NCBI RefSeq assembly: GCF_001602525.1
Contig: NZ_LSYT01000003.1
Coordinates: 359,363-423,362, forward strand
Direction: 5' to 3'
Length of the DNA: 64,000 nucleotides
Source: Flavobacterium chilense
Lineage (GTDB): Bacteria; Bacteroidota; Bacteroidia; Flavobacteriales; Flavobacteriaceae
In this document: positions 45,970-54,315 of the stretch, piece after piece
Position numbering within the stretch: position 1 is the first letter of the stretch
Layout: every line of letters starts with the position of its first letter
Program-made: the position numbers and the translations under genes
Notes under the pieces: model-generated
Told to the model about the DNA's origin: nothing
What the model saw: the letters and a program-made list of their open reading frames with translations, nothing else
Database searches by the model: none

Positions 45970-47460
45970 TTATTTTAAGAAATCAATTGAAACGTTATTT
46001 TTTGTCAACAGTTCATTTTCTTTGGCTAAAGCATAAGCTGTTTCGTCAAACTCTGTGTTGATGTCTTTTTTTGCGCCAATTGAAATTAGATATTTTAAAA
46101 TACTGTCGTCTTTTGCTACCATTGCAGCTTTGTGTAAAGCAGTTAAACCATCTTTGTTTTTAGCATTTACATCAATATTTAAGGCTGCTAATTTTTTAAC
46201 CAAAGTTAAATCGTTTTTAGCAATAGCAAAGTGATACAAAGTACTTCCGTCTTTTTGAGCGGCAGCAAGATTTAATCCTTTTTCCTGAAGTAATTTTACT
46301 TTGGCTTCAAAAGGATCTTGTGCTGCAGTTTCGCCACGTCCGGCTGGACGGTATGATTGCACTAAATAAACTCCCAGATTGTTTCCGTCTTTATCTTTTA
46401 CATTTACATCTGCTCCTTTATTTAAAAGAAGAGAAACTGCTTCAGGATTACCTGATCTGACTGCAAAGGTCAAAGCTGATTCTCCTTTTGAGTTTTGTAA
46501 ATTAATATTTTTAGTTACCGGAAGTAATTTTTCTAATGCGCTGGTTTCTCTTCCTGCTGCAATCATCAGAGCTGTATTTCCGTCGTTATTTACTTTATTT
46601 GCATCTACGCCTTTTGCTAAGAAATAAGCAATTATTTCGGTCTGGTTTTGCTTACCTGCAATAAGATGCAATACATTTTCTCCTGATTTGTTGGTAGCAG
46701 TAGCTTTTAATTTTACTTCCTCAACTAAATATTTATAGGTTTCAAGCGGAGTAGTTTCTCTGCGTGCCCCTTGTGTAGCAATAAAAAGGGCATTGTCTGT
46801 CGCTTTAATTCCTTTTGCAGCAATCTTTTTCAAAAGATTTACGTTTCCAAGTCTTGCTGCATAATCAAAAGCAGTAGCACCGTTTTTATCTGTATCTTTT
46901 AGAGACAATCCTTTGGTAATCAGATAATCTGTAAACGTAAGATCTTTATCAAACGGAATTGCCAAAAGCAAAAGACTCGCTCCATCTGAATATTTTTTTC
47001 TGGCATCAAGACCAGCTTTAAAAAATGCATCACAAACTCCAGAATTCAATAATCCGTTAACAGCAGCAAATGCGATAGGAGTAGTCCCGTGGCTGTCTTC
47101 AAAATTAATATCAGACCCTTTGCTAATAAGATATTGTACTAGTTCTGTGTTTCCTCTGTATGCCGCCCAGTGCAGGTATATACGATTATCGTGTGTTGAT
47201 TTGTTTACTGGATTTCCGGGTTGATCCAGTAGAAATTTAATACTGGCAAGCGGTGCATCGTTGTTTATAGCAACAGTTGTAACGTCAAAAGCATTGGCAT
47301 TGGCTTCGGCCGGATTATTTCCTTTTGAAATTTCAGCTTTAACTGCATTTACATCCGGTGCTGTTTTCCAGAATGACTGTTCTAATAATATGTTTTTTTG
47401 TTGAGCACTAACAAATAAAGTTGCGACTAATGCAAAAGAGATAAAAATATTCTTTTTCAT
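45970..47460 (-). CDS. Secreted ankyrin-repeat protein
   Basis: A 496-residue protein with a signal peptide (ending LFVSAQQ), so periplasmic. About a dozen ankyrin repeats cover the rest, for example DNRIYLHWAAYRGNTELVQY, NSKGESALTFAVRSGNPEAV and NKDGLTALHKAAMVAKDD. These form protein-binding solenoids with no catalytic role. In Flavobacteriia such genes often lie with DUF2271, PepSY and ApbE genes, as here, suggesting a scaffold for that redox system (inference). It is the first gene of the minus-strand cluster and has the best-looking promoter, so it may head the operon. Confidence 0.82.
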   Translation of the reverse strand: MKKNIFISFALVATLFVSAQQKNILLEQSFWKTAPDVNAVKAEISKGNNPAEANANAFDVTTVAINNDAPLASIKFLLDQPGNPVNKSTHDNRIYLHWAAYRGNTELVQYLISKGSDINFEDSHGTTPIAFAAVNGLLNSGVCDAFFKAGLDARKKYSDGASLLLLAIPFDKDLTFTDYLITKGLSLKDTDKNGATAFDYAARLGNVNLLKKIAAKGIKATDNALFIATQGARRETTPLETYKYLVEEVKLKATATNKSGENVLHLIAGKQNQTEIIAYFLAKGVDANKVNNDGNTALMIAAGRETSALEKLLPVTKNINLQNSKGESALTFAVRSGNPEAVSLLLNKGADVNVKDKDGNNLGVYLVQSYRPAGRGETAAQDPFEAKVKLLQEKGLNLAAAQKDGSTLYHFAIAKNDLTLVKKLAALNIDVNAKNKDGLTALHKAAMVAKDDSILKYLISIGAKKDINTEFDETAYALAKENELLTKNNVSIDFLK

Positions 47461-47764
47461 ATTTGGGTATTTATTATTTTAAATTAGTTACGATTTGATG
47501 TTGTAATCTAAAAGATTGATTTAAGAATCTATTTAGAATAATTAAAAATAACGCAAATGTAAAAATTAATATTAGTAAATCAAGTTTATTTAGGGAATAA
47601 ACACCAATTCTAATCTAATTTTAATGTTGAACCCAAATTTTAAGTTCAGTTAAATAAGAAGTTTTACTTAATACTAATAAATATGAGAATACCTCTAATA
47701 TATAAGTCGCAAATATTAAATACTGATTTCCTGATTGTTATTATATAGACAGAAACAGATGAAA
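47461..47764. other. 304-base AT-rich spacer between ankyrin and FadR genes
   Basis: It holds the promoter of the ankyrin gene (47554-47583). Beside it lies ATTTAGAATAATTAAAAATA (47531-47550), loosely palindromic and a weak candidate for an iron-regulator site. No gene was seen. Confidence 0.5.
47554..47583 (-). promoter_or_regulatory. Bacteroidota-type promoter of the ankyrin/redox cluster
   Basis: On the minus strand TTG (47583-47581), a 19-base spacer and TACATTTG (47561-47554) match the -33 TTG / -7 TAnnTTTG consensus. It points at the ankyrin gene start about 90 bases away. Confidence 0.6.
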
Positions 47765-48430
47765 TTAGTAATTAATATGTCCTATGATTTTGGCAACAGT
47801 ATTCCAGGCTTTTTTAGAATCTTTTGCAATAATACTTTCCAGCAGTTGTTCGTGAATTGCACAGGTATCCTGAAATATTTTAGTTTCCTCATAAAGATGA
47901 AGAAATCCTTTTTTTAAATACACTGAAACTGATTTATAAAGATCGGCCAGAATTTCATTTTTAGAAGCTGTAGCAATTGCAATATGAAATTGTATATCGG
48001 CTTCAACACATTCTTCAAGTTTACCTTCATTGGCTGCAATCATTCTGTTTTCCAGATGTTCTTTCATGGCGGTAATATCATCTTCAGTTCTGTTAATGGC
48101 TGCTTTTTCGGCGATTTTCATTTCGAGTAATTGTCGTACTTCGTCCAGATCCTGTACATTGGCACGCATTAGCCTTTGGTCCATTGGTTCGCGTGTACTG
48201 TTAAGGCTTTCTACAAATGTGCCTAGACCTTGCTGTATACGAAGTAAACCTGAATTTGCGAGGATTTTCATGGCTTCTCTTACCGTAGAACGTCCCACAC
48301 CAAAACTTTTCATAAGTTCTGCTTCGATAGGTAATTTTTCATTGACTTTATAATGTCCCAGGTTTATTTGCTCTTCTATCTTAGTGGCAACTTCCTGAGC
48401 TAGTGATTTTTTCTGTATTAATGCTTTCAT
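47765..48430 (-). CDS. FadR/GntR-family transcriptional regulator with FCD domain
   Basis: A 221-residue cytoplasmic protein. Residues 10-75 form a GntR winged helix (KVNEKLPIEAELMKSFGVGR, STVREAMKILANSGLLRIQQ, GLGTFVES). Residues 95-215 form a helical FCD ligand-binding domain with typical metal-ligand residues (ADIQFHIAIA, CAIHEQLLESI). Such proteins repress genes for sugar-acid or fatty-acid use and release DNA on binding an organic acid. It is divergent from the sugar dehydrogenase at 48659 across a 228-base gap, which makes that gene a natural target, but no clear operator was found. Confidence 0.85.
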   Translation of the reverse strand: MKALIQKKSLAQEVATKIEEQINLGHYKVNEKLPIEAELMKSFGVGRSTVREAMKILANSGLLRIQQGLGTFVESLNSTREPMDQRLMRANVQDLDEVRQLLEMKIAEKAAINRTEDDITAMKEHLENRMIAANEGKLEECVEADIQFHIAIATASKNEILADLYKSVSVYLKKGFLHLYEETKIFQDTCAIHEQLLESIIAKDSKKAWNTVAKIIGHINY

Positions 48431-48658
48431 TTGTCATATCATCTGATGATTGTAAAAATAAAAATTAATTTTAAATGACATCACTTTAATGGGGCTTTTA
48501 AGGCCTTCATTATCATTTGTAAAGTCGAATGCTGTTAATGCATGTCTTAATTGTATAACTTTTCGGATAAATTATATAAGGATATTAAAATACAATTGTA
48601 GAAATTTGAATTCAGTTCTCCCAAATTAATTCTTATTTAACTTAAAACTATTCACAAC

Positions 48659-49888
48659 ATGAGAAATCTAAAACCTATTACGATTCTTTCGGGCTTGTTA
48701 TTGACCATTTTTAGCTGTTCGAATGACAAAGATGTTGAAACTAATCCAGGTACTGTTACAAATCCTGTAGAAGGAAATGCTGCAAACACAACATATAAAC
48801 CTGCTTTTGCGGGACAAACCCGTATTAATGGTGTTATTACCAATACGCCTTATCAGGCTGATGTGATTACAAGTGCATTAACAGCTCCGTGGGGTATAAA
48901 AAGTCTTCCTGATGGACGTCTTTTAGTTACCCAAAAATCCGGAACTTTTCGTATTGTTACTACTGCAGGGGTAGTTAGTGCTCCCATTACAGGCGCTCCG
49001 GCTGTTAATGCCGCAGGGCAGGGTGGCTTGTTAGGCTTATGCCTTGATCCTGAATTTGCATCCAATCGTATGATTTATTGGGTTTTCTCAGAAGTTGTTG
49101 GCGGTGGAAATAATACGGCTGTAGCCAAAGGAAAATTATCTGCTGACGAAAAAACAATCGAAGGGGCTACCGTTATTTATCGTGCAAATCCAGCCAATGC
49201 AAGTACTTTGCACTATGGCGGAAGAATTCTTTTTGATAAATTAGGAAATCTTGTTGTAAGTACCGGAGAGCGTTCTGTACTAGAAACAAGACCTCTGGCG
49301 CAATCACTTACTTCTGGTTTGGGTAAAGTGGTTAGAATTACAAAAGATGGTCAGCCGGCAACCGGAAACCCTTCTTTTAGTGTAACAGGCGCATTACCGG
49401 AATTATATACTTACGGACACAGAAATCCGCAAGGTTTAGCTCTTAACCCCAATACTGGAGATATATGGCTTGCTGAACACGGACCTCGTGGCGGTGACGA
49501 AATCAATCGCTTAAAAGCAGGTTCTAACTACGGATGGCCAACAATAACCTATGGTATTGAATATAGCGGAGAAAAAGTAGGAGCAGGAATTCAGCAACAG
49601 GATGGTATGGAACAGCCTGTTTATTACTGGGATCCGGTAGTATCGCCAAGTGGAATGACGTTTTACACGGGTAATCGTGTTCCGGAATGGCAGAATAATC
49701 TTTTCATTGGCGCTTTAAGCGGAATGCATATTGTACGTCTTGCTATCGAAAACAATAAAGTAGTAGGTGAAGAAAGACTTCTGGCTTCAGAAAACCAACG
49801 ATTCAGAGATGTTACACAAGGACCGGATGGTGCTTTGTACGCTATTACTGATGGAGGAAAACTGTACAAAATCGATAAGAAATCATAA
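48659..49888 (+). CDS. PQQ-dependent sugar dehydrogenase (soluble aldose/sorbosone dehydrogenase type), lipoprotein
   Basis: A 409-residue protein with lipobox IFSCS (Cys about 20) followed by a flexible Asn/Thr-rich segment. The body matches the GSDH six-bladed propeller: LTAPWGIKSLPDGRLLVTQ, GQGGLLGLCLDPEFASNRMI, THYG-like LHYGGRILFDKLGNLVVSTG, YGHRNPQGLALNPNTGDIWL, EHGPRGGDEINRLKAGSNYG and WDPVVSPSGMTFYTG. The catalytic-type His and Arg of the EHGPRGGDE and GHRNPQG motifs are intact. It oxidises aldoses at the periplasmic or outer face using PQQ. A strong terminator follows the stop. Confidence 0.9.
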   Translation: MRNLKPITILSGLLLTIFSCSNDKDVETNPGTVTNPVEGNAANTTYKPAFAGQTRINGVITNTPYQADVITSALTAPWGIKSLPDGRLLVTQKSGTFRIVTTAGVVSAPITGAPAVNAAGQGGLLGLCLDPEFASNRMIYWVFSEVVGGGNNTAVAKGKLSADEKTIEGATVIYRANPANASTLHYGGRILFDKLGNLVVSTGERSVLETRPLAQSLTSGLGKVVRITKDGQPATGNPSFSVTGALPELYTYGHRNPQGLALNPNTGDIWLAEHGPRGGDEINRLKAGSNYGWPTITYGIEYSGEKVGAGIQQQDGMEQPVYYWDPVVSPSGMTFYTGNRVPEWQNNLFIGALSGMHIVRLAIENNKVVGEERLLASENQRFRDVTQGPDGALYAITDGGKLYKIDKKS

Positions 49889-49911
49889 TTTTATCAACTT
49901 ATTATATCACA

Positions 49912-49939
49912 AACAATGGCGCTATATGGCGCCATTGTT
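49912..49939 (+). terminator. Intrinsic terminator after the sugar dehydrogenase
   Basis: An 11-bp perfect stem (AACAATGGCGC with GCGCCATTGTT) and a 6-base loop, 24 bases after the stop. Confidence 0.75.
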
Positions 49940-49976
49940 TATTATGGGATTATTTGACTGAACTTATACACCAGCA

Positions 49977-50861
49977 TTGACTATATTTGAATATCGATTA
50001 AAGCAAAGTCAATTGAATAACAAGATTAGCACATACTCGCTGGAACATCACAAGAGTTTGTTTACAAATGCCAACAATAAAGAGGATTATTTTTATATAC
50101 AGGCACAGGATCATCCTTATATAAGCGAACCTTATCGGGCAGAAAGTTATGCAATTGAGTTTCTAAGAAAAGGAAGTATTGTCATGCAAACCCAATTAGA
50201 TAAAGTTGTGGTTCATGCGCCCGCTATTATTGCTTTAAGCCCATCGGTCATTCGGAGTTTTACCAAAAACAGTGATGAAATTCTAATTGACATTATTTTT
50301 TTTAAACCGCAGTTTTTTCTCGAAACTCAAACGAATGTTTTTTTTCTGTTGCAATATCAGTTTTTTGAGAACAATCATGTATTTCATCTGGAAAAAGAAA
50401 CAGAAGATAAATTCGAACAAATCTTTAATCTGATTAGTCAAACCTTTAAAGCTAATTACGAAAATCAGGCTGTTATATTAAGGAGTTATCTTTATATCTT
50501 GATTTATGAAATTGACAATATTCAAAAAAGGAATTCTCAGGATACAGTCCAAAATCCTATTTTCGAAAAGTTCAAAGAAATCTTGTTTAGGGATTTTTTA
50601 ATGGAGCGATCTGTTCAGCATTATGCCAATTCATTAAACATTACCCGTAAATATCTTTCCGAAGTTGTAAAAAAGAATAGTGGAAAAACAGCCGGTAACT
50701 GGATCGATGATATGGTAATTCTCGAAGCTAAAGTATTGTTGCAAAACAAAGATTTAACCATTAGCCAGGTTAGTGATATACTGAACTTTTCTAATCAGTC
50801 TGTTTTTGGACGGTTTTTTAAACTTCATGTGGGCGTTTCACCTTTGGAATACCGGAAGTGA
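49977..50861 (+). CDS. AraC-family transcriptional regulator
   Basis: A 294-residue protein. The first 160 residues look like a cupin-type AraC sensing domain (YKLFTN-type start, AESYAIEFLRKGSIVMQTQL, APAIIALSPSVIRSF). The last 95 residues are the double helix-turn-helix: SVQHYANSLNITRKYLSEVV, GNWIDDMVILEAKVLLQNKD and QVSDILNFSNQSVFGRFFKL, then VGVSPLEYRK. No ATG lies in the conserved N-terminus. TTG 49977 or the in-frame TTG 50013 is the likely start. It begins shortly after a terminator, so it is transcribed separately from the dehydrogenase. Its target is unknown. Confidence 0.85.
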   Translation: MTIFEYRLKQSQLNNKISTYSLEHHKSLFTNANNKEDYFYIQAQDHPYISEPYRAESYAIEFLRKGSIVMQTQLDKVVVHAPAIIALSPSVIRSFTKNSDEILIDIIFFKPQFFLETQTNVFFLLQYQFFENNHVFHLEKETEDKFEQIFNLISQTFKANYENQAVILRSYLYILIYEIDNIQKRNSQDTVQNPIFEKFKEILFRDFLMERSVQHYANSLNITRKYLSEVVKKNSGKTAGNWIDDMVILEAKVLLQNKDLTISQVSDILNFSNQSVFGRFFKLHVGVSPLEYRK

Positions 50862-51043
50862 GGTTGAATTATCAATTATGAATTATCAATTATGAGTTAT
50901 AGGAATGCATGACCGTGTGTATAACTCACTCTAAGTTTTATGTTTTAAATACAGCTGAGAACCGACTTTTTGAACAAAAGAGCTGACATTTTGCTCTTTT
51001 CTGCTAATGCAAATCAATGCAATTTTGTTTAAAAAAAGAAAAC

Positions 51044-51550
51044 ATGACTAAAGTTGCACAATTTGTAGTAATCATTAATGATAATGTGGTTTGGATGGAA
51101 AGCAAAGCGCTTGAATTCTATTCGGCTTTATTCGGGCAAAAAGAATTGGGAGAAAAGTTTGTTGCCGAAAATCTTTCGCATCAAAAACTATTTAAAATAC
51201 AAAACGATTTTTCGGTCGAAATGTTAATGGCGTACGATGGAGAAAATCCATTGGCGTTTATGAAATTGAATTCTTCAAGATTATCCAACCAAAACCTGGG
51301 AGTAAACAAAGCAATTGGAGCAGAACATGTAGTGTATTCTGGTTCTGATGATTTAATAGTGCTTTTTAACCGTGCCGAACAGGTAGCACTACAAAGAAAA
51401 CATGATTTAATCTGGGTAAAAGTATTATCTATTGATATTGTTTTAATTGAAGCATTACAATCTCTACATTATAAGGAATTTACTTTTGAAGATCCTCTTG
51501 CAAAAGAAACAGACCCAAAACTGATTTATTTTAAAAAGTCAGTTCAATAG
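51044..51550 (+). CDS. Small cytoplasmic protein, GNAT acetyltransferase-like
   Basis: A 168-residue protein without a signal peptide. The strand-helix order, including NDFSVEMLMAYDGENPLAFM, AEHVVYSGSDDLIVLFNRAE, VALQRKHDLIWVKVLS and LIEALQSLHYKEF, resembles the GNAT fold, ending in KLIYFKKSV like many acetyltransferases. The usual Q/RxxGxG/A acetyl-CoA motif is not evident, so this is a fold-level guess. ATG 51044 is preferred to the upstream ATG 51017. Its stop abuts the stop of the converging HxlR gene. Confidence 0.5.
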   Translation: MTKVAQFVVIINDNVVWMESKALEFYSALFGQKELGEKFVAENLSHQKLFKIQNDFSVEMLMAYDGENPLAFMKLNSSRLSNQNLGVNKAIGAEHVVYSGSDDLIVLFNRAEQVALQRKHDLIWVKVLSIDIVLIEALQSLHYKEFTFEDPLAKETDPKLIYFKKSVQ

Positions 51551-51931
51551 TTATTTACCAATCGTTTCGATGATTTTTTCGCGATGACTTAAACCCCATT
51601 GTACCAAAGTTTCTGTAACCGGAAGCACTGATTTTCCATATTCAGTAATAGCATATACTACCGTAATGGGTCGTGTTTGCTGTTCTGTTCTGGAAATAAG
51701 TAAATTAATTTCGAGTTCTTTTAATTCCTTGCTCAGCATTTTGGCAGAAATACCATCGATCTCGCGCTGCATTTTTTTGAAATTAATAATCTGGTGGGTT
51801 CTGTTGGTTAAGAAACGTAAAATCATCAGTTTCCATTTTCCGCCCAAAACATCCAGACTATCGCGCATTGCCATCAATTCTTCTGAGCAATTGGCTTCGC
51901 GTATCGTTCCGTTATCGTTAATTTTTGCCAT
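51551..51931 (-). CDS. HxlR-family transcriptional regulator
   Basis: A 126-residue winged-helix protein with the HxlR signature: NCSEELMAMRDSLDVLGGKW, LMILRFLTNRTHQIINFKKM, EIDGISAKMLSKELKELEIN, and SRTEQQTRPITVVYAITEYG. A single Cys near residue 14, just before the first helix, is in the place used by redox- and aldehyde-sensing members such as QorR and HypR. It is divergent from the quinone oxidoreductase at 52025 across 93 bases that hold a perfect 16-base palindrome, so it probably represses that operon and itself. Confidence 0.9.
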   Translation of the reverse strand: MAKINDNGTIREANCSEELMAMRDSLDVLGGKWKLMILRFLTNRTHQIINFKKMQREIDGISAKMLSKELKELEINLLISRTEQQTRPITVVYAITEYGKSVLPVTETLVQWGLSHREKIIETIGK

Positions 51932-51944
51932 AATAGTTTCTCTC

Positions 51945-51971
51945 AGGTAACCGGTTACCTCGGGTTAACCC
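51945..51971. promoter_or_regulatory. Candidate HxlR operator (two palindromes)
   Basis: AGGTAACCGGTTACCT (51945-51960) is a perfect 16-base palindrome, followed one base later by GGGTTAACCC (51962-51971). GGTTAACC/GGTAACC half-sites repeat across both. It lies between the divergent HxlR and oxidoreductase starts. TAATTTCG (51998-52005) downstream is a near match to the -7 box for the oxidoreductase. Confidence 0.65.
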
Positions 51972-52024
51972 ATAGCAAAAATAAGGGATTTCTGCTGTAA
52001 TTTCGTATCTATAAAAGAATAAAA

Positions 52025-53017
52025 GTGAGAGCAGTTGTTTTACATCAAAATGGAGAATTTTATTTGGAAGAGGTAAATACACCTCAGCCTGAAAGCGATC
52101 AGGTTCAGGTAAAAATAAGCGCAGCAGGTTTTAATCCGATCGATTATCAGATGACCGAAAATGCAATGGAACGAAAGTTACTGCATTCGCCCATATTGGG
52201 CCGGGAATTTTCCGGAGTCGTCTCGGCAGTTGGCAGCAACGTAACCGATTTTAAAATTGGTGATAGTGTCTTTTGTGGTTCAGGAAGTATGGGATCTAAT
52301 GGAACTTATGCCGAATATATTTGTGTTCCGGCTGCAATTGTAATGCATCTGCCAGCCAATATTTCTTTATATCAGGCGGCAGCAATACCTTCTGTTGGAC
52401 TGACTGCATTACAGATTGTGAACCGAATGAAAGCAAATGTAAATGATAGCATTTTTGTAACTGGTGCAGCGGGCGGAGTAGGGAATACGCTGCTTAAATT
52501 ATTGCTGGTAAAAAGCTATCAGCATCTTGTGGTCACTGCGGGAAACGAAAGTAGTATAACTGCATTGCATAACATTGGGATTAAAGACAGCCAGATTATA
52601 AATTACAAAAAGGATGATGTTTATGAAGCTGCTTTGATGCTAAACAATAATGAACGTTTTGATTTTGTTGTGGATTTAGTGGGAAATGAAATTGCTGTTG
52701 TGGCAGCGAAGCTTTTAAAAACAAACGGAATTTTTGCAGATGTAACCAATTTTTTAACACCGGATTCACGTGAAGTTCTTTTTAATAAAGGTGCAACGAT
52801 TCTCAATATTTCCAATTATGCATACGGACTGGAAAAGAAATATGATTATTATAAAAACGGATTAGAGGAATTAGCTTCTTTACTAAAACAAGAATTGATT
52901 ACACCGCCGGAGATTGAAATTATGGGGAATTTAGAAACTGATTCGGTTTTAAAAGCACATGCTATACTTCGGGAGAACAAAACAAATGGAAAGAAATTAA
53001 TCATGCAAATACAATAG
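52025..53017 (+). CDS. Zinc-free alcohol dehydrogenase / NADPH:quinone oxidoreductase family
   Basis: A 330-residue MDR-superfamily protein. The N-terminal GroES-like domain reads VKISAAGFNPIDYQM, PILGREFSGVVSAVGSNVTD, FKIGDSVFCG and GTYAEYICVPA. The Rossmann domain has VTGAAGGVGNTLLKLL as nucleotide-binding loop and FDFVVDLVGNEIAVVAAKLL. Structural-zinc cysteines are absent, as in quinone reductases. It probably reduces quinones or enals with NAD(P)H. The start is GTG 52025, just after the divergent control region. The cupin gene begins 5 bases after the stop, forming a two-gene operon. Confidence 0.88.
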   Translation: MRAVVLHQNGEFYLEEVNTPQPESDQVQVKISAAGFNPIDYQMTENAMERKLLHSPILGREFSGVVSAVGSNVTDFKIGDSVFCGSGSMGSNGTYAEYICVPAAIVMHLPANISLYQAAAIPSVGLTALQIVNRMKANVNDSIFVTGAAGGVGNTLLKLLLVKSYQHLVVTAGNESSITALHNIGIKDSQIINYKKDDVYEAALMLNNNERFDFVVDLVGNEIAVVAAKLLKTNGIFADVTNFLTPDSREVLFNKGATILNISNYAYGLEKKYDYYKNGLEELASLLKQELITPPEIEIMGNLETDSVLKAHAILRENKTNGKKLIMQIQ

Positions 53018-53021
53018 GTTT

Positions 53022-53498
53022 ATGAAAACAATTCCGAGAAGGATCGTTACAGGTTTACAAAATGGAAAATCAATAATTGAACAGGATGCAATAGTTACAA
53101 ATGTTTCGGAACATTTTCCGGGTTTGTTTATATCAGATATCTGGTCGACGGATAGTATGCCGGTTGAGCTTAAAGAAGAAAAAGTGATCGAAAACACGGC
53201 TTTTCCTCATACTCCCAAAAACGGAAGTTATTTTAGATACGTTCAGATTCCGCCAGATGCAGATTTAGGAATAGTTGCGCCAGAAGGCCAGCCGCATCCT
53301 TTAATGCACCAAACTGATACGCTGGATTATATCGTGATTCTTTCGGGTGAAATTTATCTTATTGTTGATGAGGGCGAAACGCTGTTACAAGCCGGAGATA
53401 TTGTGGTGCAAAGAGGTACAAACCATGCCTGGAGTAATCGATCCAATCTTCCTTGTATTCAATTGGCTATTTTACTGGATGCCGGAAAGGGAAATTAA
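53022..53498 (+). CDS. Cupin-domain protein
   Basis: A 158-residue cytoplasmic protein. The C-terminal half holds a cupin barrel: PLMHQTDTLDYIVILSGEIY, LIVDEGETLLQAGDIVVQRG and TNHAWSNRS. The first motif carries one His and an Asp in place of the usual HxH, and the second keeps the His, so metal binding is possible. The N-terminal part (RRIVTGLQNGKSIIEQDAIV) is typical of this family, often found with oxidoreductases or in aromatic metabolism. It is translationally coupled to the upstream quinone oxidoreductase and probably shares HxlR control. Confidence 0.85.
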   Translation: MKTIPRRIVTGLQNGKSIIEQDAIVTNVSEHFPGLFISDIWSTDSMPVELKEEKVIENTAFPHTPKNGSYFRYVQIPPDADLGIVAPEGQPHPLMHQTDTLDYIVILSGEIYLIVDEGETLLQAGDIVVQRGTNHAWSNRSNLPCIQLAILLDAGKGN

Positions 53499-53593
53499 TT
53501 GATTTTAATCCGTTGCATTATTTTTAGCTCTTTGACTCCGCTCAGGGTGACGTTCGATGTAATGAAAAAGTTATTATTAAAATTTTAGAATTT

Positions 53594-54049
53594 TTACTTT
53601 TTTTTAATCGCCTTTTTGATTTTATATTTGATCCCATTTATACCTGTTGGTTGTTTAGGTTTATAGATTTCATTTTTTCCATCAACATAAATAGTTGTTC
53701 TTTTTTCTAATATCCAATTGTCGTATTCTTTTTTGTACCTATAAATTTCCGAAACATCAAATCCCATCATTCCTTCTTTCGTTTGACTAGTTTCTATACA
53801 TCCTTTTTTGCAATTAAAAAAACTAATACCTTCAAAGCCAACACCTAGATTAAAAATATATTTTTTACCATTAGCGCTTATAATTTTGCATTTGTAAATT
53901 GGCCCGTCAACGGAATCGTTTACAAATTTATATTCTAATGTGTCTTCGATGTTATCATTGTCAAAATAACCTAATTCTTTTTCTTGAGCAACACCTAAAG
54001 AATAATTTAAAATAACTAAAACTAAAATAACTATTTTCTTAATCATCAT
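53594..54049 (-). CDS. Small secreted protein, candidate immunity protein
   Basis: A 151-residue protein with a signal peptide (ending SLGVAQ), so periplasmic or anchored. The segment LGYFDNDNIEDTLEYKF resembles the calcium-loop repeat of FG-GAP/XAC2610-type proteins. I do not recognise the family further. The C-terminus is very basic (KYKIKKAIKKK). A degenerate copy lies just upstream at 54316-54787 on the same strand, and both sit downstream of a candidate effector-immunity pair. A duplicating, decaying small secreted protein beside an effector is typical of immunity genes, but no cognate effector is identified. Confidence 0.6.
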   Translation of the reverse strand: MMIKKIVILVLVILNYSLGVAQEKELGYFDNDNIEDTLEYKFVNDSVDGPIYKCKIISANGKKYIFNLGVGFEGISFFNCKKGCIETSQTKEGMMGFDVSEIYRYKKEYDNWILEKRTTIYVDGKNEIYKPKQPTGINGIKYKIKKAIKKK

Positions 54050-54170
54050 GACTTTGAATGCTTTGTTTATTATCTTTTCCCCATTTTGTATTCTTCATAT
54101 CACTTGTGTCGTATTTATATTCTCCTATTTGTTTATCATCTAAATTTATACAGCTATCTTTTACTTTCAT
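54039..54170 (-). CDS. 43-residue ORF overlapping the start of the 151-residue secreted protein
   Basis: ATG at 54170 opens 43 codons (MKVKDSCINLDDKQIGEYKY and so on), very polar and ending QSIQSHDD. It overlaps the next start by 11 bases, as in translational coupling. It has no signal peptide and no family I know. It could be a real short protein, or the tail of a lost upstream gene such as an effector's C-terminus. Confidence 0.35.
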   Translation of the reverse strand: MKVKDSCINLDDKQIGEYKYDTSDMKNTKWGKDNKQSIQSHDD

Positions 54171-54315
54171 TAAATTTAATATGTTTTTTAAATTAGTTTT
54201 CCGGTGATCAAATCTTCCATAGAAATGGTTAATGATTGTTAATTTAAAATAGAGAACCTTTTGTCAGTATAATTGTCTAATTACTGTGTTAGAGTCTTTG
54301 AGAGTTATTACCTTT

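Noticed and set aside
49861..49961. 64-codon frame overlapping the end of the sugar dehydrogenase
   Set aside because: It crosses the terminator hairpin and has no start signal or family similarity.
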